Assembly: GCA_019420405.1 (NCBI GenBank)
Contig: JAHZHF010000110.1
Coordinates: 1 to 9,250, forward strand
Reading direction: 5' to 3'
Source: Clostridiales bacterium
GTDB lineage: Bacteria; Bacillota; Clostridia; Lachnospirales; Lachnospiraceae
Length of the DNA: 9,250 bases
In this document: piece after piece, positions 1 to 7,039 of the stretch
Layout: the number at the start of each line of letters is the position of its first letter
How positions within the stretch are numbered: position 1 is the stretch's first letter
Program-made: the position numbers and the translations under genes
Notes under the pieces: generated by a model
The model's database searches: none
Told to the model about the DNA's origin: nothing
Seen by the model: the letters and a program-made list of their open reading frames with translations, nothing else

Positions 1-54
1 TATTAAACAACTCTTCGGATTCTTAGATTCTTCCCAGATTCTGGAACGAAGCAT
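1..54 (-). CDS. Possible start of a downstream gene, cut by the window edge
   Basis: An ATG at 52-54 opens a frame of 18 codons that stays open to the window edge and begins MLRSRIWEESKNPK. An AGGAG ribosome binding site lies at 59-63, but the spacing to the ATG is only 4 nt, which is short. A possible promoter and palindromic operator lie upstream (115-143). I do not recognise the protein. It does not look like ribosomal protein S15 (rpsO), which follows ribF in Bacillus. With only 18 codons it may be chance. The coding sequence also contains three imperfect copies of AGAATCT, so it could instead be an untranslated structured leader. Confidence 0.25.
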   Translation of the reverse strand, partial: MLRSRIWEESKNPKSCLI

Positions 55-114
55 GTAACTCCTGTTCCCTTCATCAGAATACGACTTCCAAAACATCCCG
101 CCCGATTCCGGCCG

Positions 115-143
115 TATTTAACAGAAAGTGTTAGTGCACTAAA
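115..143 (-). promoter_or_regulatory. Possible promoter with palindromic operator downstream of ribF
   Basis: Positions 131-142 read TTAGTGCACTAA, a perfect 12-bp palindrome beginning 5 nt after the ribF stop codon. Reading left, a weak extended -10 (TGT then TAAATA, -10 at 115-120) sits 17 nt after a poor -35 (TTTAGT, 138-143), so the palindrome would cover the -35 box. The TTAG-N4-CTAA shape resembles operators of the MarR/SlyA family. The family assignment is inference. The palindrome itself is certain; the promoter matches are weak. Confidence 0.3.
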
Positions 144-146
144 TAG

Positions 147-1040
147 CTAAACTGTTGAGAAAAATTCTTCCCCGTATTTCATATCCTTCATAACCTGGTC
201 TTTCAATTCTTCCACCGAGCCGAACTTGATCTCCGGCCGCTCGAAGCCGCAGAACTGTGCGGTAATTTCCTTCCCATAGGCATCCCCTTCAAATCCGTAT
301 ACAAACACTTCCAGGAGACGCCGGTGTTCGTCTGTCACCGTGGGCTTGATTCCCGCATTTCCGACGCCATGATACCACTTTCCGTCAATTTTGACACGGC
401 AGGCATACACGCCGAACCTGGGGAGAATCTTCTTCTCCTCCGGTTCGATATTCATGGTCGGAAATCCAAGGGTCCTTCCCAGCCTTTTCCCGTGCTGCAC
501 AGTTCCGGTAAGCTCATATGGATATCCGAGCAGCTTCTCTGCCAGAACCACATCCCCCTGGGAGAGCGCATCCCGGATATAAGTGCTGCTGATGACCAGA
601 TCGCCGTAGCGCTCCTTCTCAATTACATCCACTGTGTACCCGTATTCTGCTGCGTATTCTTTCAGCATCCGGAAGTTTCCGCGCTTCTGGTATCCGAAAG
701 TAAAGTCCGTGCCGACTACGATGTGGGCCGCATGAAGTTTCCCGCAGAGGATCTCCCGGATAAAGGTCTCCGCCTCCATATTCCTTAAGTCCTCTGTAAA
801 CGGATCTTCGATCAGCCAGTCTACCCGGCCTTCGAGGCGCTCCTTCCTCTCCTTCTTTGTCATCAGCGTCTCCCGGTGCATGTCAAAGGCGCACAGCACA
901 CTCTCGCAGCCCTCTGACGCATACTCCCTGATCCGGTTCACCAGCTTCTGGTGCCCCCGGTGCAGTCCGTCAAATTTCCCGAGCGTCACTGCCGTCCGCT
1001 CTGTTCCGTCAAAAGATTCAATCCCCGTAACGTACCTCAT
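147..1040 (-). CDS. ribF: Bifunctional riboflavin kinase / FAD synthetase
   Basis: This cytoplasmic enzyme phosphorylates riboflavin to FMN and then adenylates FMN to FAD. At 297 residues it has the usual length. The N-terminal nucleotidyltransferase domain (about 1-165) shows TLGKFDGLHRGHQKL with the HxGH motif at 27-30, GTDFTFG at 110-116 and ISSTYIR at 150-156. The C-terminal flavokinase domain (about 170-295) shows GRTLGFPTMNI (188-198), a variant of the usual GFPTAN motif with Met for Ala, then FGVYA and the likely catalytic Glu244 in LLEVFVYGF. The segment AFDMHRE near 51-57 replaces the common TFDPHP-type motif. Start ATG has GAGG 5 nt upstream (1046-1049). It lies 66 nt after truB and is the last recognised gene of the operon; no terminator is visible after it. 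Confidence 0.96.
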   Translation of the reverse strand: MRYVTGIESFDGTERTAVTLGKFDGLHRGHQKLVNRIREYASEGCESVLCAFDMHRETLMTKKERKERLEGRVDWLIEDPFTEDLRNMEAETFIREILCGKLHAAHIVVGTDFTFGYQKRGNFRMLKEYAAEYGYTVDVIEKERYGDLVISSTYIRDALSQGDVVLAEKLLGYPYELTGTVQHGKRLGRTLGFPTMNIEPEEKKILPRFGVYACRVKIDGKWYHGVGNAGIKPTVTDEHRRLLEVFVYGFEGDAYGKEITAQFCGFERPEIKFGSVEELKDQVMKDMKYGEEFFSTV

Positions 1041-1106
1041 GTCAGCCTCGCTTATCTTCTTTTTCAGTGCTCATATCCTCTTTCAGTGTTCAAGAACAAG
1101 ACAACA

Positions 1107-2090
1107 CTATAACAGAAACATCTTCTCCGGCCGGAAGAGATGTCTCTCCCCGTCGTACGAATAGATGCCGATAAAGTTTCCCTCCGTGTCATACACTCTG
1201 TATCTCCCGGTATATTTCCCGCTGTGTTCTCCGGACGGCTTCCGGTCTTCCTGCAATTCTCCCGGATGAATTCCCGGATCAATTTCCGAATGAACTCCCG
1301 AATGAACTCCGGATCTAACCTGGCGGTGTGTGAGCGGATTCCCGTTGCGCGCCAGACTCTCCGCCTCCGGCCTCACTCTAAGCGGTTCAAGATCCTGGAA
1401 CACACAGTCCACAGGGCGGAGAATATCCGAAAGTTTTCCTGCCTTTACTGTTGCCTCCACCTGATCGAGCCGCAGGCTCTCCCCGATTGAGAACATCCCT
1501 GCTTTTGTTCTCAGGAGTGATTCCATGCAGCCTCCGGTGCCGAGTTTCTCTCCGATATCGTGGCACAGGGTTCGGATATAGGTGCCCTTAGAACAGTCCA
1601 CCTCCATCCTGATCCTGGGGAGAACGGTTTCTTTGATCCGGATATCATAGATTGTAACCCTCCGGCTCTTCCGTTCCACGGTCTTTCCTTCCCGCGCCAG
1701 CTCATACAGCTTTTTCCCGCCCACTTTCAGGGCGGAATACATGGGCGGGATCTGATCATAGTCTCCGATAAAACTGCGAACACAGGCTTCGGTCATCTCT
1801 TCCGTAATTCCATCGCTGCTTTTCTCTTCAAGAACCGTACCGGATATATCCTGAGTATCCGTAGACTTTCCGAGAAGAAGCACAGCTTCATACGTTTTAT
1901 CCTTATCGGTCAGGAGATCACATACCTTCGTCGCCCGCCCGAGACAGACAGGCAGCACCCCCTCCGCATCCGGATCAAGAGTGCCTGTGTGTCCGATCTT
2001 CTTCTGCCCCACGATGCCGCGCAGACGCGCAACTACATCGTGAGAAGTGTATCCTTTTTCTTTATATATATTCAGTATTCCGTTTATCAT
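1107..2090 (-). CDS. truB: tRNA pseudouridine-55 synthase TruB, with a repeat insertion near the C-terminus
   Basis: Converts U55 in the T-loop of tRNAs to pseudouridine. The 327-residue protein carries the catalytic motif GHTGTLDPDAEG with Asp39, the KTYEA motif with Tyr67, and CSKGTYIRTL with Arg173, so the active site is complete. The C-terminal PUA-like part ends with RYRVYDTEGNFIGIY. Between about residues 258 and 297 there is a low-complexity stretch of [S/T/P]-G-x-[H/Y] tetrapeptides, starting SGVHSGVHSEIDPGIH, which lengthens the protein beyond the roughly 300 residues usual for the family. The ATG overlaps the nrnA stop as ATGA, so translation is probably coupled. A modest AGGA lies 9 nt upstream (2100-2103). 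Confidence 0.96.
   Translation of the reverse strand: MINGILNIYKEKGYTSHDVVARLRGIVGQKKIGHTGTLDPDAEGVLPVCLGRATKVCDLLTDKDKTYEAVLLLGKSTDTQDISGTVLEEKSSDGITEEMTEACVRSFIGDYDQIPPMYSALKVGGKKLYELAREGKTVERKSRRVTIYDIRIKETVLPRIRMEVDCSKGTYIRTLCHDIGEKLGTGGCMESLLRTKAGMFSIGESLRLDQVEATVKAGKLSDILRPVDCVFQDLEPLRVRPEAESLARNGNPLTHRQVRSGVHSGVHSEIDPGIHPGELQEDRKPSGEHSGKYTGRYRVYDTEGNFIGIYSYDGERHLFRPEKMFLL
1254..1313 (-). repeat. 12-bp tandem repeat inside truB
   Basis: On the coding strand four consecutive 12-bp units read TCCGGAGTTCAT, TCGGGAGTTCAT, TCGGAAATTGAT and CCGGGAATTCAT (1313 down to 1266). A fifth unit, CCGGGAGAATTG (1265-1254), matches only in its first half. They encode SGVH-SGVH-SEID-PGIH-PGEL. A degenerate continuation with the same four-residue period (SGEH-SGKY-TGRY) lies at about 1200-1235. 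The unit is a multiple of three, so copy-number change by slippage would keep the truB frame. Confidence 0.85.
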
Positions 2091-3067
2091 TTCTGACGTT
2101 CCTGCTTTTCGCTGTGGTCAAGCTGGAGAGCGATCCTGGCGGTTATGTTGTTGATCACATCGTAACTCGAGCCTTTCATGGTCACGCCGGCCGCGCGCAC
2201 ATGGCCGCCCCCGCCGAAATGTTTCGCGATCGCGCTGACGTCCACAATTCCCTTTGAGCGCAGACTCACCTTAAATGTCTGAGGCTCCGTCTCATGAAGA
2301 AAGATTGCGACTTCCACTCCCTTCGTCTCTCTGAGCTGGCTTACAATGCCTTCCAGATCCGCCGGAGTTGCCTGGAAAAATTCCATGGATTTCCTGCGGA
2401 TTACCGAGACGATACATCTTTTATCCATAATCAGCATGCTCTCAAGAAGCGCACGCCCGAGAATCTGGTTCTGTATATATGTCTTTTCAAAATATGTAAC
2501 ATCGATAATCTCGCTGCTGTTGATCCCCTTACGCATCAGGTCCGCCGCGATCTCCATCGTTTCCGGGGAGGTACAGGAATACTGAAATACTCCCGTATCG
2601 TGCGCTATGCCCATGAAAAGTGCTTCAGCTGCATGCCGGCTGATCTTATCCTTTTCCAGCAGTCTATACACAAGCTCACAGGTGGAACTTGCGTCCGGAA
2701 CGATATAGTTCAGATCCGCGAACGCATCGTTGCTGACATGGTGATCGATACACAGAGTCTCCGCCGCCTGATCAAACAGCGGACCGGAAAAACCGAGACG
2801 CTTTGTGTCGCCGCAGTCCAGACAGATAAAGAGATCATAAGCTGCATTCTCAGGAATCTCGCTTTTCACCTCATCTGTCCCCCGGATGATCCTGTACTGC
2901 TCCGGGATAGTTTCCAGGTAAACGTCCACATCGATCTGCGGATACTGCTCTTTCAGATACAGGTAAAGCCCCATACAGGCCCCCACGCAGTCCCCGTCCG
3001 GGCGGACATGCCCGCCCAGAGCGATTCTGCTTCTGCCTTCTAAAACTCTATTTAATTCAATTTTCAT
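2087..3067 (-). CDS. nrnA: DHH/DHHA1 phosphoesterase, NrnA-type nanoRNase / pAp phosphatase
   Basis: Members of this family degrade 2-5 nt RNA fragments and dephosphorylate 3'-phosphoadenosine 5'-phosphate; some relatives also cleave pApA from c-di-AMP turnover. All expected metal-binding motifs are visible (ATG numbering): GHVRPDGDCVGA at 19-30, LFICLDCGDT with Asp84, the DHH triad at 108-110 in CIDHHVSND, GIAHDTG with Asp157, and the substrate-binding FGGGGHVRAAG of the DHHA1 domain at 284-294. Length is 326 residues. I prefer the ATG at 3065-3067 because GAGG (3075-3078) sits 7 nt away; an in-frame ATG at 3071-3073 is only 1 nt from it. The GAGG overlaps the rbfA stop codon. Its place between rbfA and truB is common in Clostridia. 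The exact substrate cannot be read from sequence. Confidence 0.93.
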   Translation of the reverse strand: MKIELNRVLEGRSRIALGGHVRPDGDCVGACMGLYLYLKEQYPQIDVDVYLETIPEQYRIIRGTDEVKSEIPENAAYDLFICLDCGDTKRLGFSGPLFDQAAETLCIDHHVSNDAFADLNYIVPDASSTCELVYRLLEKDKISRHAAEALFMGIAHDTGVFQYSCTSPETMEIAADLMRKGINSSEIIDVTYFEKTYIQNQILGRALLESMLIMDKRCIVSVIRRKSMEFFQATPADLEGIVSQLRETKGVEVAIFLHETEPQTFKVSLRSKGIVDVSAIAKHFGGGGHVRAAGVTMKGSSYDVINNITARIALQLDHSEKQERQK

Positions 3068-3076
3068 GCACATACC

Positions 3077-3451
3077 TCAATTCTCGCTGTCCGAAGTCAA
3101 CCCTCTTGTGACTTCATCGATTTTCCTGCTGATATTTACTCCATATTCAATGGACTGATCCACGATGAACCTGATCTCCGGTGTGTTTCTCAGGTTGACC
3201 CTGCGCGCCAGCTCGCGGCGGATATATCCCTCCGCGCTCTTAAGCCCCGCGATCGTATCCTGCTGTGTCTTTTCATCCCCGAGGACGCTGATATATGCCT
3301 TGCATGTCTTCAGATCCGGAGCTACTTCCACAGCAACCACAGAAGTCATAGGCGCAACCCGCGGATCTTTGATCCCGTCGCGCAGGATATTGCTCAGTTC
3401 ACGAAGAACCTCCGCATTCACCCGTGTGTTTTTAATACTGTTTTTTCTCAT
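3077..3451 (-). CDS. rbfA: 30S ribosome-binding factor RbfA
   Basis: A cold-shock-related 30S maturation factor with a single KH-like domain that acts near the 5' helix of 16S rRNA. The 124-residue product has the family pattern: N-terminal helix with NTRVNAEVLRELSNILR, the strand region IKDPRVAPMTSVVAVEV, then KAYISVLG, and the C-terminal PEIRFIVDQSIEYGVNI. The start is the ATG at 3449-3451, with a perfect AGGAGG (3459-3464) spaced by 7 nt. The frame extends upstream into infB, but that part has no ribosome binding site and lies outside the family fold. The gap from the infB stop is 40 nt. Confidence 0.95.
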   Translation of the reverse strand: MRKNSIKNTRVNAEVLRELSNILRDGIKDPRVAPMTSVVAVEVAPDLKTCKAYISVLGDEKTQQDTIAGLKSAEGYIRRELARRVNLRNTPEIRFIVDQSIEYGVNISRKIDEVTRGLTSDSEN

Positions 3452-3491
3452 TACCGCTCCTCCTGTTTCTCTGACTGACATCCGTGGACTG

Positions 3492-6416
3492 TTATTTTCT
3501 CTCTGTCTCGACCATCTTGTAAGCCTCGACTTCGTCGCCCTCCTTGATGTCATTATAATTTTCAAATACGAAACCGCACTCGTATCCGGCTCTTACTTCC
3601 TTCACATCGTCCTTGAAACGCTTTAAGGACGCCAGCGGTCCGTCAAATACTACGATACCGTCACGGATCAGACGGACAGAGCAGTTTCTCTCAAAGACAC
3701 CGTCACGCACATAGGCACCTGCGATTGTACCTACTCCGGACGCCTTGAATGTCTGTCGTACTTCCGCGTGTCCTAATACCTTCTCCTCGAAGACCGGATC
3801 AAGCATACCCTTCATAGCTGCCTCCACGTCCTCGATAGCATTGTAGATAACTCTGTAGAGTCTTAAGTCAACTCCTTCTCTGTCTGCAATATCCTTCGCA
3901 GTTGCATCCGGACGGACGTTAAATCCGATAATAATCGCATTGGATGCAGACGCCAGGATTACGTCGGACTCGTTGATTGCGCCGACACCTCCGTGAATTA
4001 CCTTGACAACAACCTCGTCGTTTGAAAGCTTTAAGAGGCTCTGCTTGATGGCCTCCACCGATCCCTGCACATCTGCCTTGACTACGATGTTAAGCTCTTT
4101 TAAGTTTCCTTCCTGGATCTGGCTGAACAGATCGTCGAGGGACATCCTGGACTTCGTCTCGTCAAGCAGCTTCACTTTGTGCTGTGCAATAAATGTGTCT
4201 GCAAAGTTTCTCGCTTCTTTCTCTGACTCGCATCCCACGAACACTTCGCCTGCGTTCGGCACGTCGTTGAGTCCCAGGATCTCTACCGGCTGAGACGGAC
4301 CTGCCTCTTTCACTCTTCTGCCCTTGTCGTCCATCATCGCACGGACACGTCCGTGAGCGCTTCCCGCCGCGATGGCGTCTCCTACATGGAGCGTACCTTT
4401 CTGTACGAGAACTGTCGCCACGGACCCCTTTCCTTTATCGAGCTCTGCCTCGATTACAAGACCTCTTGCAGAACGGTTCGGATTTGCTTTAAGCTCCATC
4501 ACCTCTGCTGTGAGAAGGATCATCTCAAGAAGCTCCGGGATACCTTCCTTCGTATGTGCGGAAACCGGAACAAATATGGTGCTTCCGCCCCAGTCCTCCG
4601 GAATCAGTTCATACTCTGTCAGCTCCTGTTTCACACGCTCGATGTTTGCGCTCGGCTTGTCGATCTTGTTGATGGCAACAATGATCTCTACCCCGGCTGC
4701 CTTCGCGTGGTTGATCGCCTCCACGGTCTGCGGCATCACGCCGTCATCCGCTGCAACCACCAGGATTGCAATATCCGTGGAATTTGCTCCACGCATACGC
4801 ATTGCGGTAAACGCCTCATGTCCCGGAGTATCAAGGAATGTAATCTTTTCTCCGTTGATCTCCACCACATAAGCGCCGATGTGCTGGGTGATTCCACCCG
4901 CCTCACGGTCTGTCACATTGGAGTGGCGGATCGCATCGAGCAGGGAAGTTTTACCATGGTCGACGTGTCCCATTACACAGACAACCGGAGGCCGCTTCTC
5001 CATCAGGCTTTCGTCTTCCTCATCCTCTTTCAAGAGTTCCTCGATTACATCGACAACCTCTTCTTTCTCACAGAGAATCTCAAATTCCATTGCGATCTCC
5101 TCGGCTGTCTCAAAGTCAATCTCCTGATTTACGGTCACGACTTTGCCCTGAAGGAACAGCTTCTTAATGATCACAGACGGCGTAACCTTCATCTTATCAG
5201 CCAGCTCTTTGATTGTCAGGACTTCCGGAATTGTGATCTGTTTGATCTTCTCTTCCTTCTGCTCCTCCTGCTTCGGCTGAGGTCTCTTTGCCTCTGCTAC
5301 CTGTTTCTGCTTTCTGCCCTTCTTTGCCGCCTTTCCTTCAAATGCCTCGTCTCTGTATTCTTTCTTCTTATTATCGCGTTCTTTGTCTTTCGCCTTGTTT
5401 CTCTGGCTCTTCTGCTGTTCTACCACGGAGGAACTCATATCATCCCTGCGGGAATCTCTGCGGTCGCCGCGCATTCCCGGTCCGCCGGAGCGCTGGTCGC
5501 GGTCGCGTCCTCCTCTCTGGTCACGGTCTGGACGTCCCGGTCTGCCCTCTCCGAAGGAACGGCCTCCCTGGCCTCTCTGATCCCTGTCCGGACGGCCCTG
5601 ACGGTCTCCGCCCTGGCGGCCCTCAAAAGAGCGGCCCCCCTGGCCTCTCTCAAAACGCGCCGGACGGTCTCCGGACGGACGTCCGTCTGCACCGCGTCCG
5701 CCTGCAGGACGTGTGCCCTGTCCTGCTCTCTCAGGACGCGCATTCTGACGGTCTCTCTCCGGGCGGCTTCCCTGACCATTTCTGTCCGCATGTGTTCCCT
5801 GTGCGGTCCGCTCCTGGCCTGCCCTCTCCGGACGTACCGGGCGTTCCGCCCCTGTACGGCCCTCTCCCGAAGGTTTGGAAGTCTCGGAAGCCGGACGGCT
5901 CTGTGCCGGTCTCTCTGCTCTTTCTGCCGGACGCTCCTGTCTCTCTATAATTTTCTCCGCTCTCTCAGCCGGGCGCTCTGAGGGTCTCTCAGAACGTGCC
6001 GGACGTTCTCCTGCAGTTCTTGCATCCGCCGGACGTCCCTCTGCGCTGCGTCCGCCTGCAGGACGTGCTCCGGCTGCCGGACGTGTTCCCGGCTGTCCCG
6101 GACGTGCCCCGGCCGGGCGCGCTCCTGTCTGTCCCGGACGCTGTGCAGGACGGCTGCCCTGTATCCGGCTGCTGTTTCTGGAATTCTGGGGACGGATCAC
6201 GAACGCAAGATTTTTCTTCTTCGGCGCCCCCTCCTTCTTCTCTTCCTTCTGGGAAGCATCCTCATTCTGCGAAGCCGCTGCCGCTTTTCCGGCGCCCCGC
6301 TCCAGCGTGCTCATATGGTTCTTTACTTCCACATTTTTCTTCTGCAGGATCTCCATGAGTTCTTTATTGTCCATTCCCAGCTCCTTTGCCAGTTCATGTA
6401 CCCTCATTTTTGTCAT
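3492..6416 (-). CDS. infB: Translation initiation factor IF-2, with a very long Arg-rich linker
   Basis: A GTPase that brings initiator tRNA to the 30S subunit and promotes 50S joining. Product 974 residues (ATG numbering). Order: an IF2_N module at about 4-40 (RVHELAKELGMDNKEL); a disordered linker at about 60-390; a second IF2_N module at about 395-448 (VLTIKELADKMKVTPSVIIK); the G domain with GHVDHGKT at 483-490, GGITQHIG at 507-514, DTPGH at 529-533, NKID at 583-586 and SAHT at 619-622; then domains II, III and the fMet-tRNA-binding C-terminal domain ending NYNDIKEGDEVEAYKM. All GTPase motifs are intact. Start ATG chosen because AGGAGG (6426-6431) lies 9 nt upstream; a TTG at 6420-6422 is only 3 nt away. 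The AGGAGG overlaps the ylxQ stop codon, suggesting coupling. Bacillus subtilis IF-2 is 716 residues, so the linker explains the extra length. Confidence 0.97.
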   Translation of the reverse strand: MTKMRVHELAKELGMDNKELMEILQKKNVEVKNHMSTLERGAGKAAAASQNEDASQKEEKKEGAPKKKNLAFVIRPQNSRNSSRIQGSRPAQRPGQTGARPAGARPGQPGTRPAAGARPAGGRSAEGRPADARTAGERPARSERPSERPAERAEKIIERQERPAERAERPAQSRPASETSKPSGEGRTGAERPVRPERAGQERTAQGTHADRNGQGSRPERDRQNARPERAGQGTRPAGGRGADGRPSGDRPARFERGQGGRSFEGRQGGDRQGRPDRDQRGQGGRSFGEGRPGRPDRDQRGGRDRDQRSGGPGMRGDRRDSRRDDMSSSVVEQQKSQRNKAKDKERDNKKKEYRDEAFEGKAAKKGRKQKQVAEAKRPQPKQEEQKEEKIKQITIPEVLTIKELADKMKVTPSVIIKKLFLQGKVVTVNQEIDFETAEEIAMEFEILCEKEEVVDVIEELLKEDEEDESLMEKRPPVVCVMGHVDHGKTSLLDAIRHSNVTDREAGGITQHIGAYVVEINGEKITFLDTPGHEAFTAMRMRGANSTDIAILVVAADDGVMPQTVEAINHAKAAGVEIIVAINKIDKPSANIERVKQELTEYELIPEDWGGSTIFVPVSAHTKEGIPELLEMILLTAEVMELKANPNRSARGLVIEAELDKGKGSVATVLVQKGTLHVGDAIAAGSAHGRVRAMMDDKGRRVKEAGPSQPVEILGLNDVPNAGEVFVGCESEKEARNFADTFIAQHKVKLLDETKSRMSLDDLFSQIQEGNLKELNIVVKADVQGSVEAIKQSLLKLSNDEVVVKVIHGGVGAINESDVILASASNAIIIGFNVRPDATAKDIADREGVDLRLYRVIYNAIEDVEAAMKGMLDPVFEEKVLGHAEVRQTFKASGVGTIAGAYVRDGVFERNCSVRLIRDGIVVFDGPLASLKRFKDDVKEVRAGYECGFVFENYNDIKEGDEVEAYKMVETERK
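5511..5642 (-). repeat. Imperfect coding repeat in the IF-2 linker
   Basis: Two adjacent units of 24 and 20 residues (IF-2 residues 259-282 and 283-302) both begin QGGRSF and end RPDRDQRG; a partial third (GRDRDQRSGG) follows to about 5481. This is an RGG-like, glycine/arginine/aspartate-rich block within the disordered linker. The DNA copies have diverged at third positions, so this looks like an old duplication kept at protein level. Confidence 0.75.
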
Positions 6417-6429
6417 ATTCAACTACCTC

Positions 6430-6753
6430 CTATGCAATATCCTCTCGATTTTTAAGCTCTCTTTGAATCCCGTCTGCAAATCCTTCGTCCAATATCGCCA
6501 GAGATGCACGGAATTCTTTTCCCATTGCATGCCCTAAGGTATCTTTATCTCCGTAAAAATAAATTGGAACTCTGTAAAATTTACACATATCCCGAAATTT
6601 CTTCTTCGTGTTCTCCGATGCATCTGATGCGACGATCACAAGGCAGGCCTTTCCGGACTTTACCTCGCTCTCCGTCAGCGCTTCTCCGCTTACGCATCTG
6701 CCCGCTCTCACCGCCAGGCCGACCAGGGACAGGATCTTATCACGCTTCGCCAA
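6430..6753 (-). CDS. ylxQ: L7Ae-family RNA-binding protein YlxQ
   Basis: A small protein of the ribosomal L7Ae/L30e/S12e/Gadd45 family; family members bind kink-turn RNAs, and the cellular role in Firmicutes is poorly defined. The 107-residue product shows GLAVRAGRCVSGE (12-24), LVIVASDASENTKKKF (38-53) and LGHAMGKEFRASLAILDEGF (73-92), typical of the clostridial proteins. I place the start at TTG 6751-6753, with AAGGAG at 6764-6769 and 10 nt spacing. A GTG two codons upstream (4 nt spacing) is possible. The frame continues further upstream inside rnpM without a start signal. The gene overlaps the rnpM 3' end by 14 nt. Confidence 0.9.
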   Translation of the reverse strand: MAKRDKILSLVGLAVRAGRCVSGEALTESEVKSGKACLVIVASDASENTKKKFRDMCKFYRVPIYFYGDKDTLGHAMGKEFRASLAILDEGFADGIQRELKNREDIA

Positions 6754-7018
6754 TCTCACCCATCTCCTTTTCCAGTCTGTCGTACACTTCCTGCGGGATC
6801 TCCTGCTTAAAGGAGCGCTCAAGCCCGCGGCTTTTTACCGCCGCATGAAAGCATTCCACGCTGCGGCATATATATGCGCCGCGGCCGTTTTTCTTGCCCC
6901 CCGCGTCCACGACGAACTCGCCGTTCTCCGTTCTCAGAATGCGAATCAGCTCTTTCTTCGGCTTCATCTCACCGCACCCCACGCATTTCCTCACAGGGAT
7001 CTTTTTCTTTACTGCCAA
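6740..7018 (-). CDS. rnpM: RNase P modulator RnpM (YlxR)
   Basis: A small basic RNA-binding protein; the Bacillus homologue was reported to bind RNase P RNA and modulate its activity. The product of 92 residues has the family signatures IPVRKCVGCGEMKPKKELIR (7-26) and GRGAYICRSVECF (45-57). Cysteines 12, 15, 51 and 56 could bind a metal, which is inference. The likely start is TTG at 7016-7018: AAAGGAG (7027-7033) lies 8 nt upstream. A GTG at 7025-7027 would overlap that ribosome binding site and is less likely. It starts 21 nt after the nusA stop and overlaps ylxQ at its end, so translation of the pair is probably coupled. Confidence 0.92.
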   Translation of the reverse strand: MAVKKKIPVRKCVGCGEMKPKKELIRILRTENGEFVVDAGGKKNGRGAYICRSVECFHAAVKSRGLERSFKQEIPQEVYDRLEKEMGEIGEA

Positions 7019-7039
7019 ACAACCCACTCCTTTAAAGTC

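Noticed and set aside
1042..1074. Ten-codon ORF (MSTEKEDKRG) between truB and ribF, ending 1 nt before the ribF ATG
   Set aside because: Its GAGG is only 2 nt from its ATG, too close for initiation; composition is simple Lys/Glu, likely chance.
2294..3043. Plus-strand open frame of 249 codons opposite nrnA
   Set aside because: Antisense shadow of a complete DHH phosphoesterase with all motifs present.
3452..3565. N-terminal extension of rbfA into infB
   Set aside because: An AGGAGG with 7-nt spacing fixes the start at 3451; the extension has no RBS and lies outside the family fold.
5435..5791. Minus-strand frame of 118 codons inside the infB linker in another frame
   Set aside because: Arg/Ala/Glu-rich out-of-frame reading of the repeated linker DNA; no independent start signal.
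4353..5981. Plus-strand open frame of 542 codons opposite infB
   Set aside because: It lies wholly antisense to the well-supported IF-2 gene; its Leu/Arg/Ser-rich low-complexity translation is what the reverse of the Arg/Pro/Gly linker gives. No RBS or family motif.
5490..6120. Repetitive GGACG-rich DNA considered as a CRISPR or minisatellite array
   Set aside because: Repeats are irregular in length, have no spacers, keep the infB frame and vary at third positions: coding low complexity.
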